A DNA stretch of 64,000 bases from Poronia punctata (GCA_022579005.1 MU401474.1:1-64000), one strand, 5' to 3'. Counted from the stretch's first letter, positions 10,294-24,399 are shown. Notes: generated from the sequence alone by a model not told the origin. Made by a program: numbers and translations.

Positions 10294-10838
10294 ATGCCCG
10301 AGGGAAGCTGTGTTTGCGGCAAGATTCGCTACTCTTATGAGGGTGAACCTAGCGTCAAGGTGCGAATCTCCACTAGCCTCCTACCACTGCGGATAGTTTC
10401 TCCATATAACCATCTCAGTCACGGATCTCATCTAATCCTGTTACTACTCTCTAATTTTCCTTTTTGGATGAGTTACACTGACGAAGCCCTTTCTAGGCAC
10501 TCTGTCACTGTGCCGATTGTCGAAAGATTTCGGGTAGCGCTTTTAGTACCAACATACTTGTATCCGCTGAAGGCTTCAAGGTGCTATCAGGTACCCCCAA
10601 GGAGTACCACAAAATAGCCGACTCCGGGAAGCCAATCGTGTCGTTCTTCTGCGGTGACTGCGGCAGCACAATGTGGCGTGACGCAGAGGTCTTCGGCAAC
10701 AACAAGATTATCAAGGCCGGAACCCTCGATGACCCCGATGCGCTGAATATACACAAGCCCGCTGCAGAGCTCTACACCCAGTCGCGGATAAAGTGGGTAC
10801 AGGAGGTCGAGGGCGCCGCTCAGAAAATAGCCATGTGA
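10294..10838 (+). CDS. GFA/CENP-V domain protein (Mss4-like zinc protein)
   Basis: Two exons (10294-10359 and 10497-10838) with a phase-0 intron (GTGCGA...CTAG) give 135 residues. The GFA zinc-binding pattern is complete: CVCGKIRY near the start, CHCADCRK right after the splice, and FFCGDCGS in the middle. The family includes glutathione-dependent formaldehyde-activating enzyme and many fungal relatives of unknown substrate. The length is usual for single-domain members. The splice is well supported because the second exon opens on the ALCHCADC motif. Substrate and pathway cannot be told from the sequence. Confidence 0.9.
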
Positions 10839-13533
10839 TCAAGGGGCGGTGTTCTATGGTGGGATGAGTTTGAGGATCTTGAAATGTGAAACACGGATGG
10901 CTGGAGAACGAATTGACGGTGGAACACAGCTGCGCCGCCATAGATCCGGTACTCGCTGGCACAGAGCCAACTTGTGTGATAGGAGACAAGTGGAATAAAA
11001 AGTCCGTTCACATACATACCTTGCTGACACTGATGTTGTAACATAAACCACAAGTACACGTAAGTAGGATTGGCTGATGGGCGGTACTGATCCCAAACAG
11101 TTGATATCATATGTTGTCAATCCCACCGGTATGTCTGCAATATGGTATGAACGAGGTTCTTCGAACAAAGCCGAGGCAGAGAAGTGTAGAGAGTCTTACC
11201 GCGGTCTTTCATCAACAAAAAAAATACAAAGTTCTAGCAATTAAGTTAGATACCTAGATAATCCCAAGCGACGACAGTCTTTACCCCGGTCCTCTGTTCT
11301 AAGCCACTTCCACGTTCCTAAGCAAGCAGTCTTTGGGTCTAGGTTTAGCTAGGCGGCGAACTTGGCCGTTAATCTTCTCCGCAATATGACTCCCGGCTCC
11401 GACAAGTCCGGTCATCTCTAGCGTGCCCAGATGCCCGTCTACATCCCTAGTAGCTACACGTATTGCCCCGGCGCTTGGCGCGGCTATCCGGATAGGGTCG
11501 GCCGGTTAAGCCCGATTTCGAGAAACCAAAAAAATACCAGATAAGTAATAAGTCAATGATGATTCGTCAGAAAATGTCCTGACAATTGCTAGCCCAACTA
11601 AAGAAAACATCAGCCCAGATGACGTGGATCGAGTTGGTAACACTGTATTATAATCGACCACATGGCGCACAAACCTGTATCTGTACCTAGCTCACCCGAA
11701 GACCGTCTGAAGTTACTCCTATTTATTACTTATTGTTCGCGAATCGCCAGGCTCAGACCATAAAATGAGGATCTGCAAGTATTCACCCTCTAAAAGAAGA
11801 TCTACAACGGGATCTAGTCCGAACCGTTGACAATTACGATGCACCTTGGCCTTTATATTTAGGAACAGGTGGGCTATGTATTATTGTGCTAAGCTTTTTG
11901 CTTGTTTGCTAGCTCGTATTACGTACGTTTGCACCCTTACGAATCATTTGCATGGCTCTCGGGACAACCTGCAAAGAAGGCGGCCGAGGTGGGGTGGCCC
12001 GCTAAAGCAAGCCGGGAGGGCTGACCTCCAGATCTGGCGCTTGTTGATCAGTTGTTCGCGGCTGGAAGTGGGATACCTTACCTATTGCTCGGCAAGGTCG
12101 ATTACCTACTGTACAAGTAGTAAAATGCCCAAAAGATGCCCGGTTATATAGCAACCTCTCTCCTGTTTGATTTTAATTTGGTTAACAGTCATAGTCCGAT
12201 TTAGTGGAATCTTTGGTTGTCAAGCTTTCAATTATCACTCATGATACCATTAACACGATGTGTACTAGAATAATACGAGTACACCTTATCGCTTTGGAGT
12301 TGATAGACTGTACACGTAGATCCTCCTGGCTCCTGACAGATAACAGGTAGGTTTTATCCAATAATACACGTAAAACGCGTAAATCAACAGGTGATACGAA
12401 CGTGTCTTACATAGAAACAAGTCTCAATTCCATAGACGATTAAACTTGCGCTTGAAGCCTGTGTGATAAGCACCAGGATATGCGCAATATCTGAGGGAAG
12501 GGCACTGCCCCGACTGCTTCATTCTTGCTTCGTATCCAGCCCCCAGTTTCAGGAAGTTTCCAAATCTACTGTTGCATTCCCATCTGGTCTCCACATGCCC
12601 ACATAGCGCCTACGCCACCCCAGAAAGAGCGCCAAGAGAGCTAAGAGATACCTAAGAGGTACTTTTAGTAATGCTTGTACGCATTTGAAATCTTGGCAAT
12701 ATCTACCTCATTGCGTTTACGAAACTTCTTGTGTCTATGGAAATCAAACAAATGTTGTATCACAAGAAACATATACCCCCCAAGGACATTTCTTTGCCCT
12801 TTCTTAACTGAGATACCCCCAATAGTAGGTACAATACTAATTTACTAGGTTAACCTAGAGTGTTACTAGTGTCTGTTTACGTACAAATCAACCTTCTACA
12901 GGCTGTACCAGCATAGTACCTGCACTTACACAGCTTGACCTACTCGTAAGAGACGCGAGCGTAGCGAGGACAGAAGTAGATACCCAATCGGTGCAAGTGC
13001 TCACCCTCCATTGGTGTTGCCTATTCTAAGGTTTTGGCCCTTCTTATACCAAGCCTAGCCCAGGTTAGTTGCTTCCATGTCTCTGATCAAAAAAGCCAAG
13101 CCGAGTACCAGCTGCTGTCCCCCATTTGTTCCCGGATCGCCCGTCTCCCTTGTTTCTTCTTCTACCCTCCGCGTCATCCACCCGTTTTTCCATCCCCAAT
13201 CCCTACAAGACAAACACTTCTTTTACGGCCTCCGGATTGCCTGGAATCCAAGTGCCTTCTGACCATCTCTCGTTTTGGTCCTTTGACTTTTCTCTCTCTT
13301 TCTGTTACATAATTGCTTGCGCTGATTTGGGCCATTGTCATCGAACTGATTTTCTTTGACGTGATATTACAGTTGATTACGTTGCGGAGCTTGGTCTTTG
13401 AATTCAATTCCTCGCGCACCGTACTTGCCATCACTAATATCATCCCGTGGCTCTGAAAACGACAGTACCCCTAGATACGGAGACGCTCGTTCGCCCACAG
13501 TCTGTATAGAGAGCTACCCTACCTACTCTAGTC
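10839..13533. other. Intergenic, no gene seen
   Basis: A 2.7-kb stretch with only short ORFs (longest about 101 codons at 11846-12151, no domain). From about 13030 it becomes C/T-rich, fitting the promoter and 5' UTR of the GH72 gene. Confidence 0.55.
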
Positions 13534-15313
13534 ATGAGGTTCTCGTCGGTGATCGAGGCCGCCGCTCTGTCGGCCTCGGCCTACGCTGCTAGCTATGATA
13601 CTATTCCCGAGATTAAAGCCTACGGCCAGCACTTTTTCTACAGCAACAACGGCTCACAATTGTAAACCTCCCTCTTTCTACCCTATCCCCGCTGGCGCCC
13701 CTGTTCGATGCCCGGAACCCTTTGCGCTGAGTGTTTTCTTTTACTGCGACATACACTAATGACGGGTAAATGCCAATAGTTTTATGAAGGGTGTTGCGTA
13801 CCAGGAGAACTTTGCTCCGAACGGCCAGACAAAGCCCGATGTTAAATACGTCGACCCTCTCGCTGACGAGTCCAAGTGCGCCAGAGACATCCCTTATATG
13901 AAGCAGCTCTTTACCAACGTCATCCGTGTTTACGCCATTAACCCCACTGCGGATCACGACGCCTGTATGGAGCTGCTTGCAGCCAATGACATTTATGTTG
14001 TTGCCGATCTAAGTGAGCCTAACCTCTCGATCAACAGCGACGACCCTGAGTGGAACGTCCCTCTTTTCCGACGCTATGCTTCAGTGGTGGATTCTTTACA
14101 GAAGTACAAGAATGTTATCGGTTTCTTCGCTGGTAACGAGGTCGTGGAGAAGAACGACCAGACTGTTGCGACGGCCTATGTAAAGTCGGCCGTGCGCGAT
14201 ACCAAAGCGTACATCAAATCTCAGGGCTATCGCCAGTCCCTAGGCGTTGGTTATGCCACGGCCGACGTCCCTTCAAGAGATGAATTGGCACACTATTTTG
14301 CTTGCCAGCCCGAGGACGGCATTGATACCAGCATCGACTTCTGGGGATACAACGTCTACTCCTGGTGTGGCAACAGTGACTACGAAGCCTCGAAATACGG
14401 CCAACGCGTCGAATTCTTCCGTGACTACCCCGTTCCCGTTTTCTTCGCCGAATATGGGTGCAACGAGGGCATCGATGATCTGGGTGGTCCAACGCATAGA
14501 CCTTTCACTGAGGTTGCCGTCCTCTATGGTAACATGACGGAGGTCTTCTCAGGCGGTATCGTATACCAATGGTTCCAGTCTGAGAATCAATATGGACTTG
14601 TCGACATCGATGGCGACGACGTCAAGCCTGAACCTGACTTTACCTCTCTGCGCGATCAGCTATTAAAGGTCAAACCTACCAGCACTGCCTCGAGCGCATA
14701 TACGCCTACAAATAAGGCCCCGGCTTGCCCCACGCAAGATGATAAGTGGACTCCCAAAGCCAGCCCTCTCCCACCTCCGGTAAACCCTCAACTGTGCAGT
14801 TGCGCCGCGGACAGCTTGACCTGTACTATCGATTCGGACGATGAGAAGTCGTACGGGGATCAGTTCAGTTTCATCTGTGGTGTGGATGGCGGCGAGTACT
14901 GCAAAGGTATTACGCGCAACGCCACAACAGGAGACTTCGGTGCTCTCTCTGGCTGCTCGCCTAAGCAACAGCTTGCTTGGGTTGCCAACCAATACTACAT
15001 GGCTCAGGATGATGCTAACAAGGCGAGCGCCTGCGACTTCGAGGGTGTGGCCAAGACGCAGTCTCCTAAAACCACGGGCGACTGTTCTAGGCTGCTCGCC
15101 GCTGCCGGTACCGACGGTGGCGGTAGTGTCATCCAACCAACTGGAACCCAGGGCGGTAGTGGTGATGGTAGTGGTGATGGTGATGATGAAAGCTCGTCTG
15201 CCGCCAGCCCTAATAGTCTTACGACGCCCTTCTTCTTTAATTTTGGCCAGGCATTGTTTGTTGCTTATGCCGTCACTGCTCTCGTTTCCGGAGTTGGCAT
15301 GGTTGTACTATAA
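13534..15313 (+). CDS. GPI-anchored 1,3-beta-glucanosyltransferase, GH72 plus X8/CBM43 (Gel/Gas type)
   Basis: Two exons (13534-13661 and 13780-15313) with a GTAAAC...ATAG intron give 553 residues. The enzyme cuts beta-1,3-glucan and rejoins it to another chain, remodelling the cell wall at the plasma membrane. The N-terminal signal peptide ends near AYAASY. The family start YGQHFFYSNNGSQFF crosses the splice. Both catalytic glutamates are present, in GNEV (E163, acid/base) and FAEYGC (E267, nucleophile). After about residue 360 an X8/CBM43 cysteine-rich module (LCSCAADSLTC...) follows, then a Ser/Gly/Asp-rich linker and a C-terminal hydrophobic tail (FVAYAVTALVSGVGMVVL) typical of a GPI signal. 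Domain order and length match two-domain family members. It is convergent with the GH94 gene. Confidence 0.95.
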
Positions 15314-15867
15314 AGGGTTTCTATGGCGAGGATTATGATGACGTGGACGGGTTGACTCGATGCTTGTCTGGGAGAATGTTTAGATTATGATACATTGTTA
15401 TCCTAGGTTTGAGTCGCGGTGCTCGGGTTATCGATGTCATTGGCGCAACGTGGTTTTTCGGAGTTCGGCCTATTGTAGAAAGCAGTACCAATACACCCTT
15501 AGTTTGACAACACAGTATGCTCTATACACAGTCAGACGCACTCATTAATATCGGTTCCAGTATCAGGCCCAGCAAACTTGAACATAGATTTGATGATATA
15601 TCTGGTATTCGCTTACTTTTGTGAAGGACTAATTAGACTAGTATTTAGGGAGTGTGATGGAGAAGGAATTTTGTGGGGTGGAGCAATGAGCGGATGAGAG
15701 AGTGTGCGTGAGTGAGTGAGTGGAGTGGAGGAGTGGGAGGGTGAGAAAGTGGAAGAGTGTAGGTAGAGAAGCAATCCATATAACAACATGGCAAAGTATC
15801 AGTTTCTGAACTGTACTTAGGTCATACCACCCCTTTTCTTTCTTCCATCTTCTGGTATTGGTAGGAG
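15314..15867. other. Convergent intergenic, 3' UTRs of GH72 and GH94 genes
   Basis: Both flanking genes end here. A G-rich, GAGTG-repetitive patch lies at about 15650-15770 on the plus strand. No ORF was recognised. Confidence 0.6.
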
Positions 15868-18255
15868 TTATTTGGGCACCGTCACCGACAGCTCATATGT
15901 CTCTCCTGGGCGGATCGATGTGAATTTGGCCTTTGGCAGCACCTTGTCGTTGTGCTTGACAACAACATTGTCCACATCGCCCCTCTTGATATCAATCACG
16001 AAGCTGGCGCCCCGGAACAGCCGTCTGACCTTCATGTTATTCCAATGCGACGGTAATTGCGGGCGGATGGTTAGGCCTTCGGCATCACCCCTGAGGCCAC
16101 AGAGACCCTCGATGAAGCAGCGGTAAGCCCACGACACGGTGCCCGTGTTGAACAGCTGGCTCGACCGGCCGGCGCGCTCGGGATACTCGCGCCAGGCACC
16201 GCGGTAGTAGTTGGGGATGTAGACGGGCATCTGGCCACGCTGGATGTAATCGGACTTGTCGGGGCCGGGGATCATCTTGCGGAGGACGTCGTAGGCGCGG
16301 TCCTTCTCGCCGATGCCGTAGAGGGCGTGGATGTAGAAGACGGCGGCGTGGTTGTACACGGACCCGTTCTCGGCCGAGCCGGGATACTTCTGCGTCACGC
16401 GGCCGACGTCCTCGCGCATGCCGCTGTACGCGGGGGCGAACATGACGGTGCCGTAGGGCGTGGATAATTGTTCGTCGATGGCGGGCAGCATGGCGCGGAT
16501 CTGGTCGGGCGAGGCCGCGCCGCCGAGGATCGACCACGATTGGGGGTTGAGCCAGATGCGGCCTTCTTTATCGGATGCGATGCCGAAGACGACGTCGCTG
16601 TCTGTGATGCCGCGCGCGAACCACGAGCCGTGCCACATGTGCGCGTTTGCGGCGTCGTTGACGGCCTTGGCGCCGTCGCGGTACCTCGTGGCAAGTTCCT
16701 TCTTGCCCAGCTGCTCGCATAGTTCGGCCCAGATCTTGGCGGAGAAGCCGGTGGCGAGCGTCAGCCAGCCTGACACGCCTTTGCCCTTGTAGCCCACCAT
16801 GTTCATGGGGTCGCACCAGTCGCCTTGGGCGATGTAGCTCAGGCCCCTGTGGTCTCGGGACGAGATCAGCCAGTCAACGGCGCGCGAGATGCGCTCGAAG
16901 ACGGTGTACACGCCACCGTGGAAGTCGGTCACCTTCTCTTCGAGGAGGGCGTAGTCGGCCGTCTCGGACAGGTAGGCTTCTAGTGTCACGGGCAGCCAGA
17001 CGCAGTGATCCGTATGTGGGATCTGGTTGATGTATTTGAGCTCGGCGCCCTCGTCCAGCAAGATGCCGTCGGGCATGGCGCCCGTGGGCTCCTGCTGCGC
17101 CAGCGCCGTCAGGAACGCCTTGCGCGCCACGCTTGGCGCGATGTACGTCATGCCCATGTTGTCTTGCAGGTAGTTGCGCGTCTGCGGGTCAGTCGTCAAC
17201 CGGTTGACGTCTCCGTGGTAATAACACTGTCGCGGCAGCCAGTGGTTAACAAAGTTGTCGAGTGCCTTGTCCGGCGTCTCGATCTCAAGGCAGCCGGCGC
17301 CCTTGGCGATGTACGCCGAGTATTCGGCGCTGCACTTGGCGAAGCCGTCGGCGCTCAAATAGCGGTCTCTGACTTGGCGGATCTCGGCGTCGTCGAGAGC
17401 GGGACCGAAGAGGAAACGCAGTGGCTTCGCTGCTTCGGAGGGACCGAGGGAGAGTCGGTATTGTACGGCTGCTGCTGGCGTCTCGTATCTCGCGTCGCCG
17501 CGTGCTAGCTCATCCCGCTCGACGATGGCTGATGGCGCGTGTAGCCCGCTCTCGCCTTCAAAGGCGGCCTGCATGGCCTCCCACGAGGTGGGCTTGGTCT
17601 CGCACAAGAAGTAAGACTTGTCCTTCAAGTTCTTGTTCTTGAAGTAGTCTTCGGCCTTTTGGTACGGCGTTACGCTGCTGGCGATAACGCCGCCGAGGTC
17701 CTCGCGCCATTCGCCCGACTGGTTCATCCAGGACATGTACCCGAAGGGGAAATAGGGGTACACGCTGATTTTGCGCGGCTTATTTGTGAGGTTGGTGACC
17801 TTCACCGTCCACAGCTCGGCCACATCATCTGTCGGCACCACGAGCGTCAATTCGACGCGGATGCCCAGCTTCTCGACGGTCCACTGGACGTCGCTCTTGC
17901 CCGCCGAGAAGACGAAGCGGTCGAGCTTGCCACGGACTGGCTCGTACGGGGCCGAGAAGAGCTCCGAGGTCTCCTCATCCTTGATGTACACGAAGCGGCC
18001 CGGGTGGTGAGTGTAGTAGTTCTGTTCCGGCTGCATGAACGTCCTGGCCTCAAGGTTTGGGGCATGGGCGTACTTGGCCGGCTCGGGCTGCATGAACTGC
18101 GCCGTCGCGTAGCCTCTACACGTGACCTGGATCATCATGCGCTGGTTCCACAAGAAGGCGCCCGCCTTGGGCAGCGCCGTCGGGCTAGTGAGTTCATAGC
18201 GCGAGCCGTCGGCCGTGGGCCGGACGAGATCGCTACTAGATTGATTGCCACTCAT
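15868..18255 (-). CDS. GH94 phosphorylase, cellobionic acid phosphorylase-like (NdvB-like)
   Basis: An intronless ORF of 795 residues. Fungal GH94 enzymes, characterised in Neurospora as a cytosolic cellobionic acid phosphorylase, split a beta-glucoside with phosphate to give glucose 1-phosphate and the acid sugar. Visible features are the N-terminal beta-sandwich block [19 protein letters not shown], an [14 protein letters not shown] strand region, the (alpha/alpha)6 catalytic barrel with GDWCDPMN (aspartates near 479 and 482, one the likely general acid), [12 protein letters not shown], a [17 protein letters not shown] phosphate-site-like stretch, and the family ending [12 protein letters not shown]. 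No signal peptide is seen, consistent with the cytosol. High GC and no intron contrast with most neighbours. Exact substrate (cellobionic acid, cellobiose or another disaccharide) is inferred only from resemblance. Confidence 0.88.
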   Translation of the reverse strand: MSGNQSSSDLVRPTADGSRYELTSPTALPKAGAFLWNQRMMIQVTCRGYATAQFMQPEPAKYAHAPNLEARTFMQPEQNYYTHHPGRFVYIKDEETSELFSAPYEPVRGKLDRFVFSAGKSDVQWTVEKLGIRVELTLVVPTDDVAELWTVKVTNLTNKPRKISVYPYFPFGYMSWMNQSGEWREDLGGVIASSVTPYQKAEDYFKNKNLKDKSYFLCETKPTSWEAMQAAFEGESGLHAPSAIVERDELARGDARYETPAAAVQYRLSLGPSEAAKPLRFLFGPALDDAEIRQVRDRYLSADGFAKCSAEYSAYIAKGAGCLEIETPDKALDNFVNHWLPRQCYYHGDVNRLTTDPQTRNYLQDNMGMTYIAPSVARKAFLTALAQQEPTGAMPDGILLDEGAELKYINQIPHTDHCVWLPVTLEAYLSETADYALLEEKVTDFHGGVYTVFERISRAVDWLISSRDHRGLSYIAQGDWCDPMNMVGYKGKGVSGWLTLATGFSAKIWAELCEQLGKKELATRYRDGAKAVNDAANAHMWHGSWFARGITDSDVVFGIASDKEGRIWLNPQSWSILGGAASPDQIRAMLPAIDEQLSTPYGTVMFAPAYSGMREDVGRVTQKYPGSAENGSVYNHAAVFYIHALYGIGEKDRAYDVLRKMIPGPDKSDYIQRGQMPVYIPNYYRGAWREYPERAGRSSQLFNTGTVSWAYRCFIEGLCGLRGDAEGLTIRPQLPSHWNNMKVRRLFRGASFVIDIKRGDVDNVVVKHNDKVLPKAKFTSIRPGETYELSVTVPK

Positions 18256-21200
18256 CGGGGGCTAGGTTTAATCTAGAATGCGTTGGTGCTTGATCGGGTG
18301 CGGTAGGGTCGAGACCGTCTTTCCGGGATCTGCCGATTCCGGTTCGGGGGAGTTCGGAAAGAAATGGGGAGAAGAGGGGGTGTAGTTCCGCCTTGGCACT
18401 GGAACTTGCTGTGTGAATGGATATGAATGGGGCCCACGTTCAGGCGAGTTTTCAACGGCGAGCGTTCGGGTTTGGAGTTCGAAAATTAGTTCGTAGTGTA
18501 GGGGAAGTAAACGACAATAATAAAAAGGTTAGAAAAGAGGGAAAAACAAAATCAAGAGACACGAGAATTGTCTAGAAAAGTCGTTACTTTTACGCTCGCC
18601 AGATTCACTAGCAACAAGTTTCCACGAGCAGCTACCGCTATTCCAGGCCTCTGCCGGCGGCCCATCTGCCGATGATGCCGGCGCCGTCACCGGACCGCAC
18701 TATACAGGTTCAGGAATTCGTACAGTCATTCAAACGCCCCAATCCCTGAAGCCCTGGAGCGGGAAAATGACCGGGTAAAAAGATAAGGATGGGCCTATTT
18801 GACCGACTGTCCAATCATTTTGGCTCGTGCTCGGTCACCCCCTTGACTGTTGGCCCGCTCGTTAGCTTGGATATAGGTCAGCTGACATCACTGTACCGTT
18901 GGCTTTATTTCTCGCCCATTGGAAAACGTTATACGGCGACTATTCTAGTTGTCAAAAAGGCACGGGATGGAAAGTTTTACATCACTTAACGGTCTGAAAT
19001 CAAAAGTCCTTTTCGACGATGTGCATTACCGAGTCCTGTTGGGTATCATTGCTCTTCAAAAGGGTCTCGGCCTATTGCGCTGCTTGCATAGCAGACGGCA
19101 GAGATACGAACGATCACCTCCTGCTTTAGGCATGCCGCTTGCCGAGTTCACGATGGTGGGACCAGTGTTCTTTCGGCGTCTTTTTTCTTGCCTTTTCTGA
19201 CCCAGTGGCTTGAGTTTCGGGGCTTCATTCTGCTTCGAGCAATAAATCCCACCTGTTTATTGGGCTGCAGAGTGGGCTACGGCATGCAATGGATCACTAG
19301 CATCGCTTGGAGGTCGTTTCAAGAATATTTATTAATATCGTAAATATTCCGTCGGACCAAGGCCCGAGCGTTTTTTCCCATATCGACAAGACGTGATTGT
19401 GATGGCTGTGGCGGTGTAAAGCACTAAGCTAGTCCAGGTTAGCGACGCCGTCACCGGTTACCCTGTAACGATAGGTATGTCATCTGCTAAAGCAGCTAAG
19501 AATACGGATTTCATGGATCCATCACACTGCATTGCATTCGCAGAAGGGTATGTTCAAGTTCCAACTGCTGCTTTTTCATAGGTACCGCCATTCAGATTTT
19601 CTCGTCGCTTCCAGCCTCTACCGACCAGTTTATGTCGAACGAAAGAAAACGCGAGATAGAATAGTGTCTTTTTACCAAAGGCAACTGACTTTGCTCGAGG
19701 TCACGGCCTTTCGTCCCGGGAACCTAGTGTTCAGCACATTTTTCACCATTCAAGCATGCTAATTGCGCGTTAGTTGGATAAGGACAGCGTGCTAGCTACC
19801 TAGCCTTCAGTAATCAAACCTCGGGGATCTTGGCAATTGTACTATCTAAGTGGTCCGGCCTCACTGCAATGCACTCCTTCGACCGTAAGTAGAAATATGA
19901 TTTGAGATAGGGATCGCCTTGAGACCCAGGCACGCCCGCCAGGTCGAGACCCCGAAGCTCGCTTAGGCCTGTCGTCACAATACTCCGAGGTCCAGCATCC
20001 ACCTTCCGCGCCGGAGCCGCCAACAATGTATCGGATTCCAACTGGCCGTAGACGGGAGGCTCTCCGTGTTGGATCCTCTATGGCTATCCGACACTTGTTG
20101 GCTTGCTAATGGAGCGCATAAACGTTTCGACGTTGGACTTACAGATAGCCGCGTCATGCCACCTGTTCACTTCCGGCTTATATCTTGATGAACGACACAA
20201 TTCGACCAACTTTGAGGCAATTCGACGGTTTAGGCAACTGACTTGTAGATGATCACCATTTTTTGGGTTCCTATTCGTACGTTATCGTGTATGATGCATC
20301 AAAAGAATGGGATTCAGCCCCGAAATGTGGGGGTGGGGCGGTGTTCGACAAGGGCCGTCGCCGACGTCGCACAAGGGATTAAGGAGGCGTATTGGTAATA
20401 TCAACCATGTCAACCATTGGGGGTCAACGATAGGCTCCGATTACGGAATTATCTGCATATTACAGGCTGGACACCCTCAGCAACAGAGATCAAACGGTTA
20501 TGCTCTCATTCCCACCCTTGTGCGCGGTGCAACACAATAACCTGGTTCTCGGCCTCAATGGGGTAGACCATGTACGCCTGGTAACAGCACAGATTAGCTT
20601 GCGTATGCCCAAGCCCGACGCGCCAACCCAAGACGAATATGGAGGAGAAAGGGGGTGAGTCTCTACCGTAACAGGATAATCATCGCAGAAAATGCTATTA
20701 GCGTCTCGGTTTAGGGCCTCTTTCACTGACAAGATTTCATCGTAGACCCGAGGCTCTGCACGTGAAAAACAACAGGCCCTTCCATTAAACCCTCTTCGTC
20801 AGCCAGCAAGACTTGCGCCTTTCGTCATATAGGTGTACCGGTGCTGGCCTAACTGCGCGCCCCCTACTTGTAGAAAGCCATGTAGGCCACCGCTAGTGTT
20901 ACTATTTTGGCACAGCCAATGCGATGAGTATCCTGGGGCATATCTAAGCTCTTCCAGATCTTCATCTTCCACCCATTACCACTTGACTTACCTCTCTACA
21001 TGGAAAGGTTCCTCGATCTATGACCTGTCGTATTCTACCAGTTGATGATATCTCCGTACTCGGAGCATCATTATGTCATCGGTGTGAAACGAGGCCACTA
21101 CTCGAGAGCCAAGAATCCAGCTCCTAGCAATCTACCTTGGTATTGCCGACTTTCGTGGCCCGATTACGACGCCTTCGTTGATTCGACGGCAGTGCGGAGA

Positions 21201-24200
21201 AATGCAGCAAGGTTCTCATTATCGAGAGTCAGCAGGTTTTAATCATCGTGGTAAATTAGGCATCGGCAACCCATACGGCGCTGGCTCAGTGTCCACGAGA
21301 CAGAGCGTAGGACACAAGATCGTCGTAGAAACGTCAGCACGGAGCTTACTAGAATGGAAACTCGGCCGGGTCCACCAATTTGGATGCGAATATGGCTAAA
21401 ACTTGACCTAGCCGCAATGCCTAAACCCCGACTTTTGGATTTCGCATGCGCAATGAAGCCCAATGGGCGTCTAGGACACAACACGGAAAGGGTCCTCTCA
21501 ATATCTTCATGGTCATTTACATCACGGGAGCGAATGGAATCATGGTTCCTGGTGGAAACATGCCACGACAACGCTCCATTGCTGCGGAACACTGTCTCAG
21601 GCGCATCCTCTTGGGTCCCCGCCGACGAAATGGAGTTCTTCGCTTACTCGAACTTGGTAGCTAACGCTCCGAACCTCGGAACTGTACTAGAAAGGAGATG
21701 TCATGTCAACGACCGGTTCGACCATAATGATGATCAAGGTTTGCCCAAAATATTGGATCTTTCGCCACCCGCGCCAACGAGGTTACGGCGGCTAAGTGCT
21801 GTAGAAGGGCCCAAGGGCATTCAGCAACCCACGGGTTAAAGTTATCGCTGCACCTTGGTGGGTAGGTTGCCTCGGAAGGGAGGGAGCATTGGTGCCACTT
21901 ACGCCTCGACAAACTACGACATGTAACCACGAGGACCGTTAGTAAATTCGTTCTCCCATAGGACGGGGAGCAAGACTTAGTATGGGGCTAAGAGAGGGGA
22001 AAATCTCGCTTTACCGGGCAAAGTCGATAGCCCACCCCCCGAAGCTCGCGGGATTATCGTCCTTGTTCTCAAGTCACAGGACGGTGAGAAAACACAGTCA
22101 GAAAAATCAGTCGCCAAAAAGGCACTGGCTTTACTGCATTTTAAATCAGATACCCTGATGACTGACTGCTCATCATTAGGTTGGCCAGCTATCTTTAGTT
22201 GTTTACTCCTATCCATGCCTGCCTACCCTGAAGCGGAGGGGAAATTGAACGTGAAGGTCGAGCTCATGTGCCGCTCTCGCGCGCCAGGCCAAGGGCGACC
22301 GCTGCCGACGAGTTCCTACATGATATACTACGCTATGATGGAGCGAATCGAGAGCAACGACGCTCTCGCATAATGTTTAGATGGACGCTTTTTTCGCCGT
22401 CAGGTTATTTGTCACGCTGTCAGAAAATTGTTAGCGACCGAGGATACGGGCGTCTCGAGCTCCGTCCGACAGGCTGCAAAGAAGAATAGTCAGGTTCTCT
22501 CCGGTCCATAAGGGGTGTCCGAGACTTGATGCTCAGAGCTTAAGCCGAGAAACTAACAACAGGGGCTGTGAGCGCAGACGATGACATGGTATTTAGGTAA
22601 GCCGAGACCGAATATCGATGGTTCCAGATCATATCTAGGAGTGAGATAACACTATGTAAAGTATCTCTTGCAGAACTCTCAGATCTTTTGTATCTAAGAG
22701 TAAACAGCCCGGCACACGATGGGAAAGAAATTTGTTCGGCTGTTGGAGTGCAGGGTGTTGTAATGTGTCTACCCTCCTCGTCTTCCTGTCTACCTCGGCA
22801 TAGGTAGGTAATCCGCATAGGTCGGCGGCCAGGCGTATCATCTTGTCTTGCAGTTGGTCATCTCAGACGATACGAAATCCTTTCACGAACTAGATGGAAA
22901 AGAAAAGGGGAAGTCAATCAATCAGGCGTCATTTTCTCATTTTTGTAACTTGAAACAGTCATTTGTTTCAAAAGGTAGTATATATTGATTAAGGGGAGAA
23001 AGAAAAATCCGGTGGTCCATCCAGTGTTTGAGAAGGGTACAAGATGATACATTAGATGTACAATATTTCTTTCCATGATCATCCCATTAGGTGTATACAC
23101 ACTTTGCTTCCTCCCTCCCTTCCTGGACGAGAACTTCAAAATTCCCAAGACAGACATCATCATCATCTTCGTATCTCACTCTTCTCCTTCGTGGGGGGGC
23201 GCATGGCATGAAAACGAGCAACCGATCTATCTATCTGGATAATCGTCCTCGTCACTAAGGAAGGTCGAAGTCAGCTATATATATATATATATAAAGAGCC
23301 CATACGAAATAGACCTGTTTACTTACTTACTTGTTTTATCCATCTTCCCTCCCTTCATCGCAAAGACTGATGACTACTACTACTACTACCGCATGGTCGA
23401 CCACGGGTAATCTCGTGCTTTCCGCTAATAGTGAATTGCGCCACGTGCATTTTCGCCCTATTTTTCCTTGTCCTTTTTCTCTTCTTCTTCTTGTTGTTGG
23501 TGGTTGTGTTTTCCCCCTCGTTTGGGTGAAGTGAAAAGCGAGGTTTTGTTTTGCTTCGTTTTGTTGGGAAGGACTAGTAGAACTCGTACCTAGTCACTGG
23601 GTGAAGTGAGTGTGGAATGAAGAATGTTCTTTGGTGTGAATCGTGATCATCATTTCCTGCATACCTACCGTAACTTGGGTATATATATATGTATATGTAT
23701 AGATGTCAAAGTGTTCAAATGTCGGGAGAATAATATAATCATATGCACAGATACAGCCTTAAAGCCCCATTGGAACGTCGTCAGCTTATTTTCTTTTCTA
23801 TTTTTTCCCCTGTTGGGGGCGACGGTCGTAGGTAAGGTCAGGTCAGGTAAGATAAGATAAGACACTGACCGGGTTTTTTTCCTTTGGGCTTACTTTTTGG
23901 TTATTATTCTAGTCTAATAAAAGGTATGAGTCATCGTGAATCACCGCTTTTTCTCTGGACTTGTAATACACGATAGTTTGAGGCTGTGTGAGATGGAAAC
24001 CATATCCTTATGCATTAGGTAAGATAGATACTTAGATATTATTGGAGACTGCCCGGGCGAGAACGTCGCATTGGTAGGTACATGCAGGTAGGATTTTGAG
24101 TGGTACCTTAGGTATTACTAAGGTAGTCACTTTCCAGCATTGGGGGGCTAGTAGGTTTGGTTGCATTATTAAAACGGTAGTTGCATTGTATGTCACTGCA

Positions 24201-24399
24201 GGTTGGTAGGGGCATATTTTGATTTGAATTCATTCATACGTCTATCGTCTTTATTTTGGTCATGTCTAAACTCGGGATATGATATAACTTTTGACAATTA
24301 AAAAAAAAACCTATTTACAAAAAGTGTCAAAGTTTTGATAATCTCATCCCTAGCACCCTCGGATCGATTGCTTGATTGATTGATTGTGTGATGATTGAT
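18256..24399. other. 6-kb stretch without a supported gene
   Basis: 18256-18780 is the GH94 promoter side. From about 19.3 to 22.5 kb the base composition is balanced and several mid-length ORFs occur (for example 21354-21839 plus, 161 codons; 19814-20041 minus, 75 codons), but none has a domain or forms a plausible exon chain, so old decayed DNA is possible. From 22.6 to 24.4 kb it is AT-rich with simple repeats, including an (AT)n run near 23275-23292. Confidence 0.5.

Noticed and set aside
17659..18276. 205-codon plus-strand ORF inside the GH94 gene
   Set aside because: Antisense shadow caused by high GC; the GH94 reading is certain.
21354..21839. 161-codon plus-strand ORF
   Set aside because: Translation has no recognisable motif and both strands are open; it probably arises by chance or from decayed DNA.
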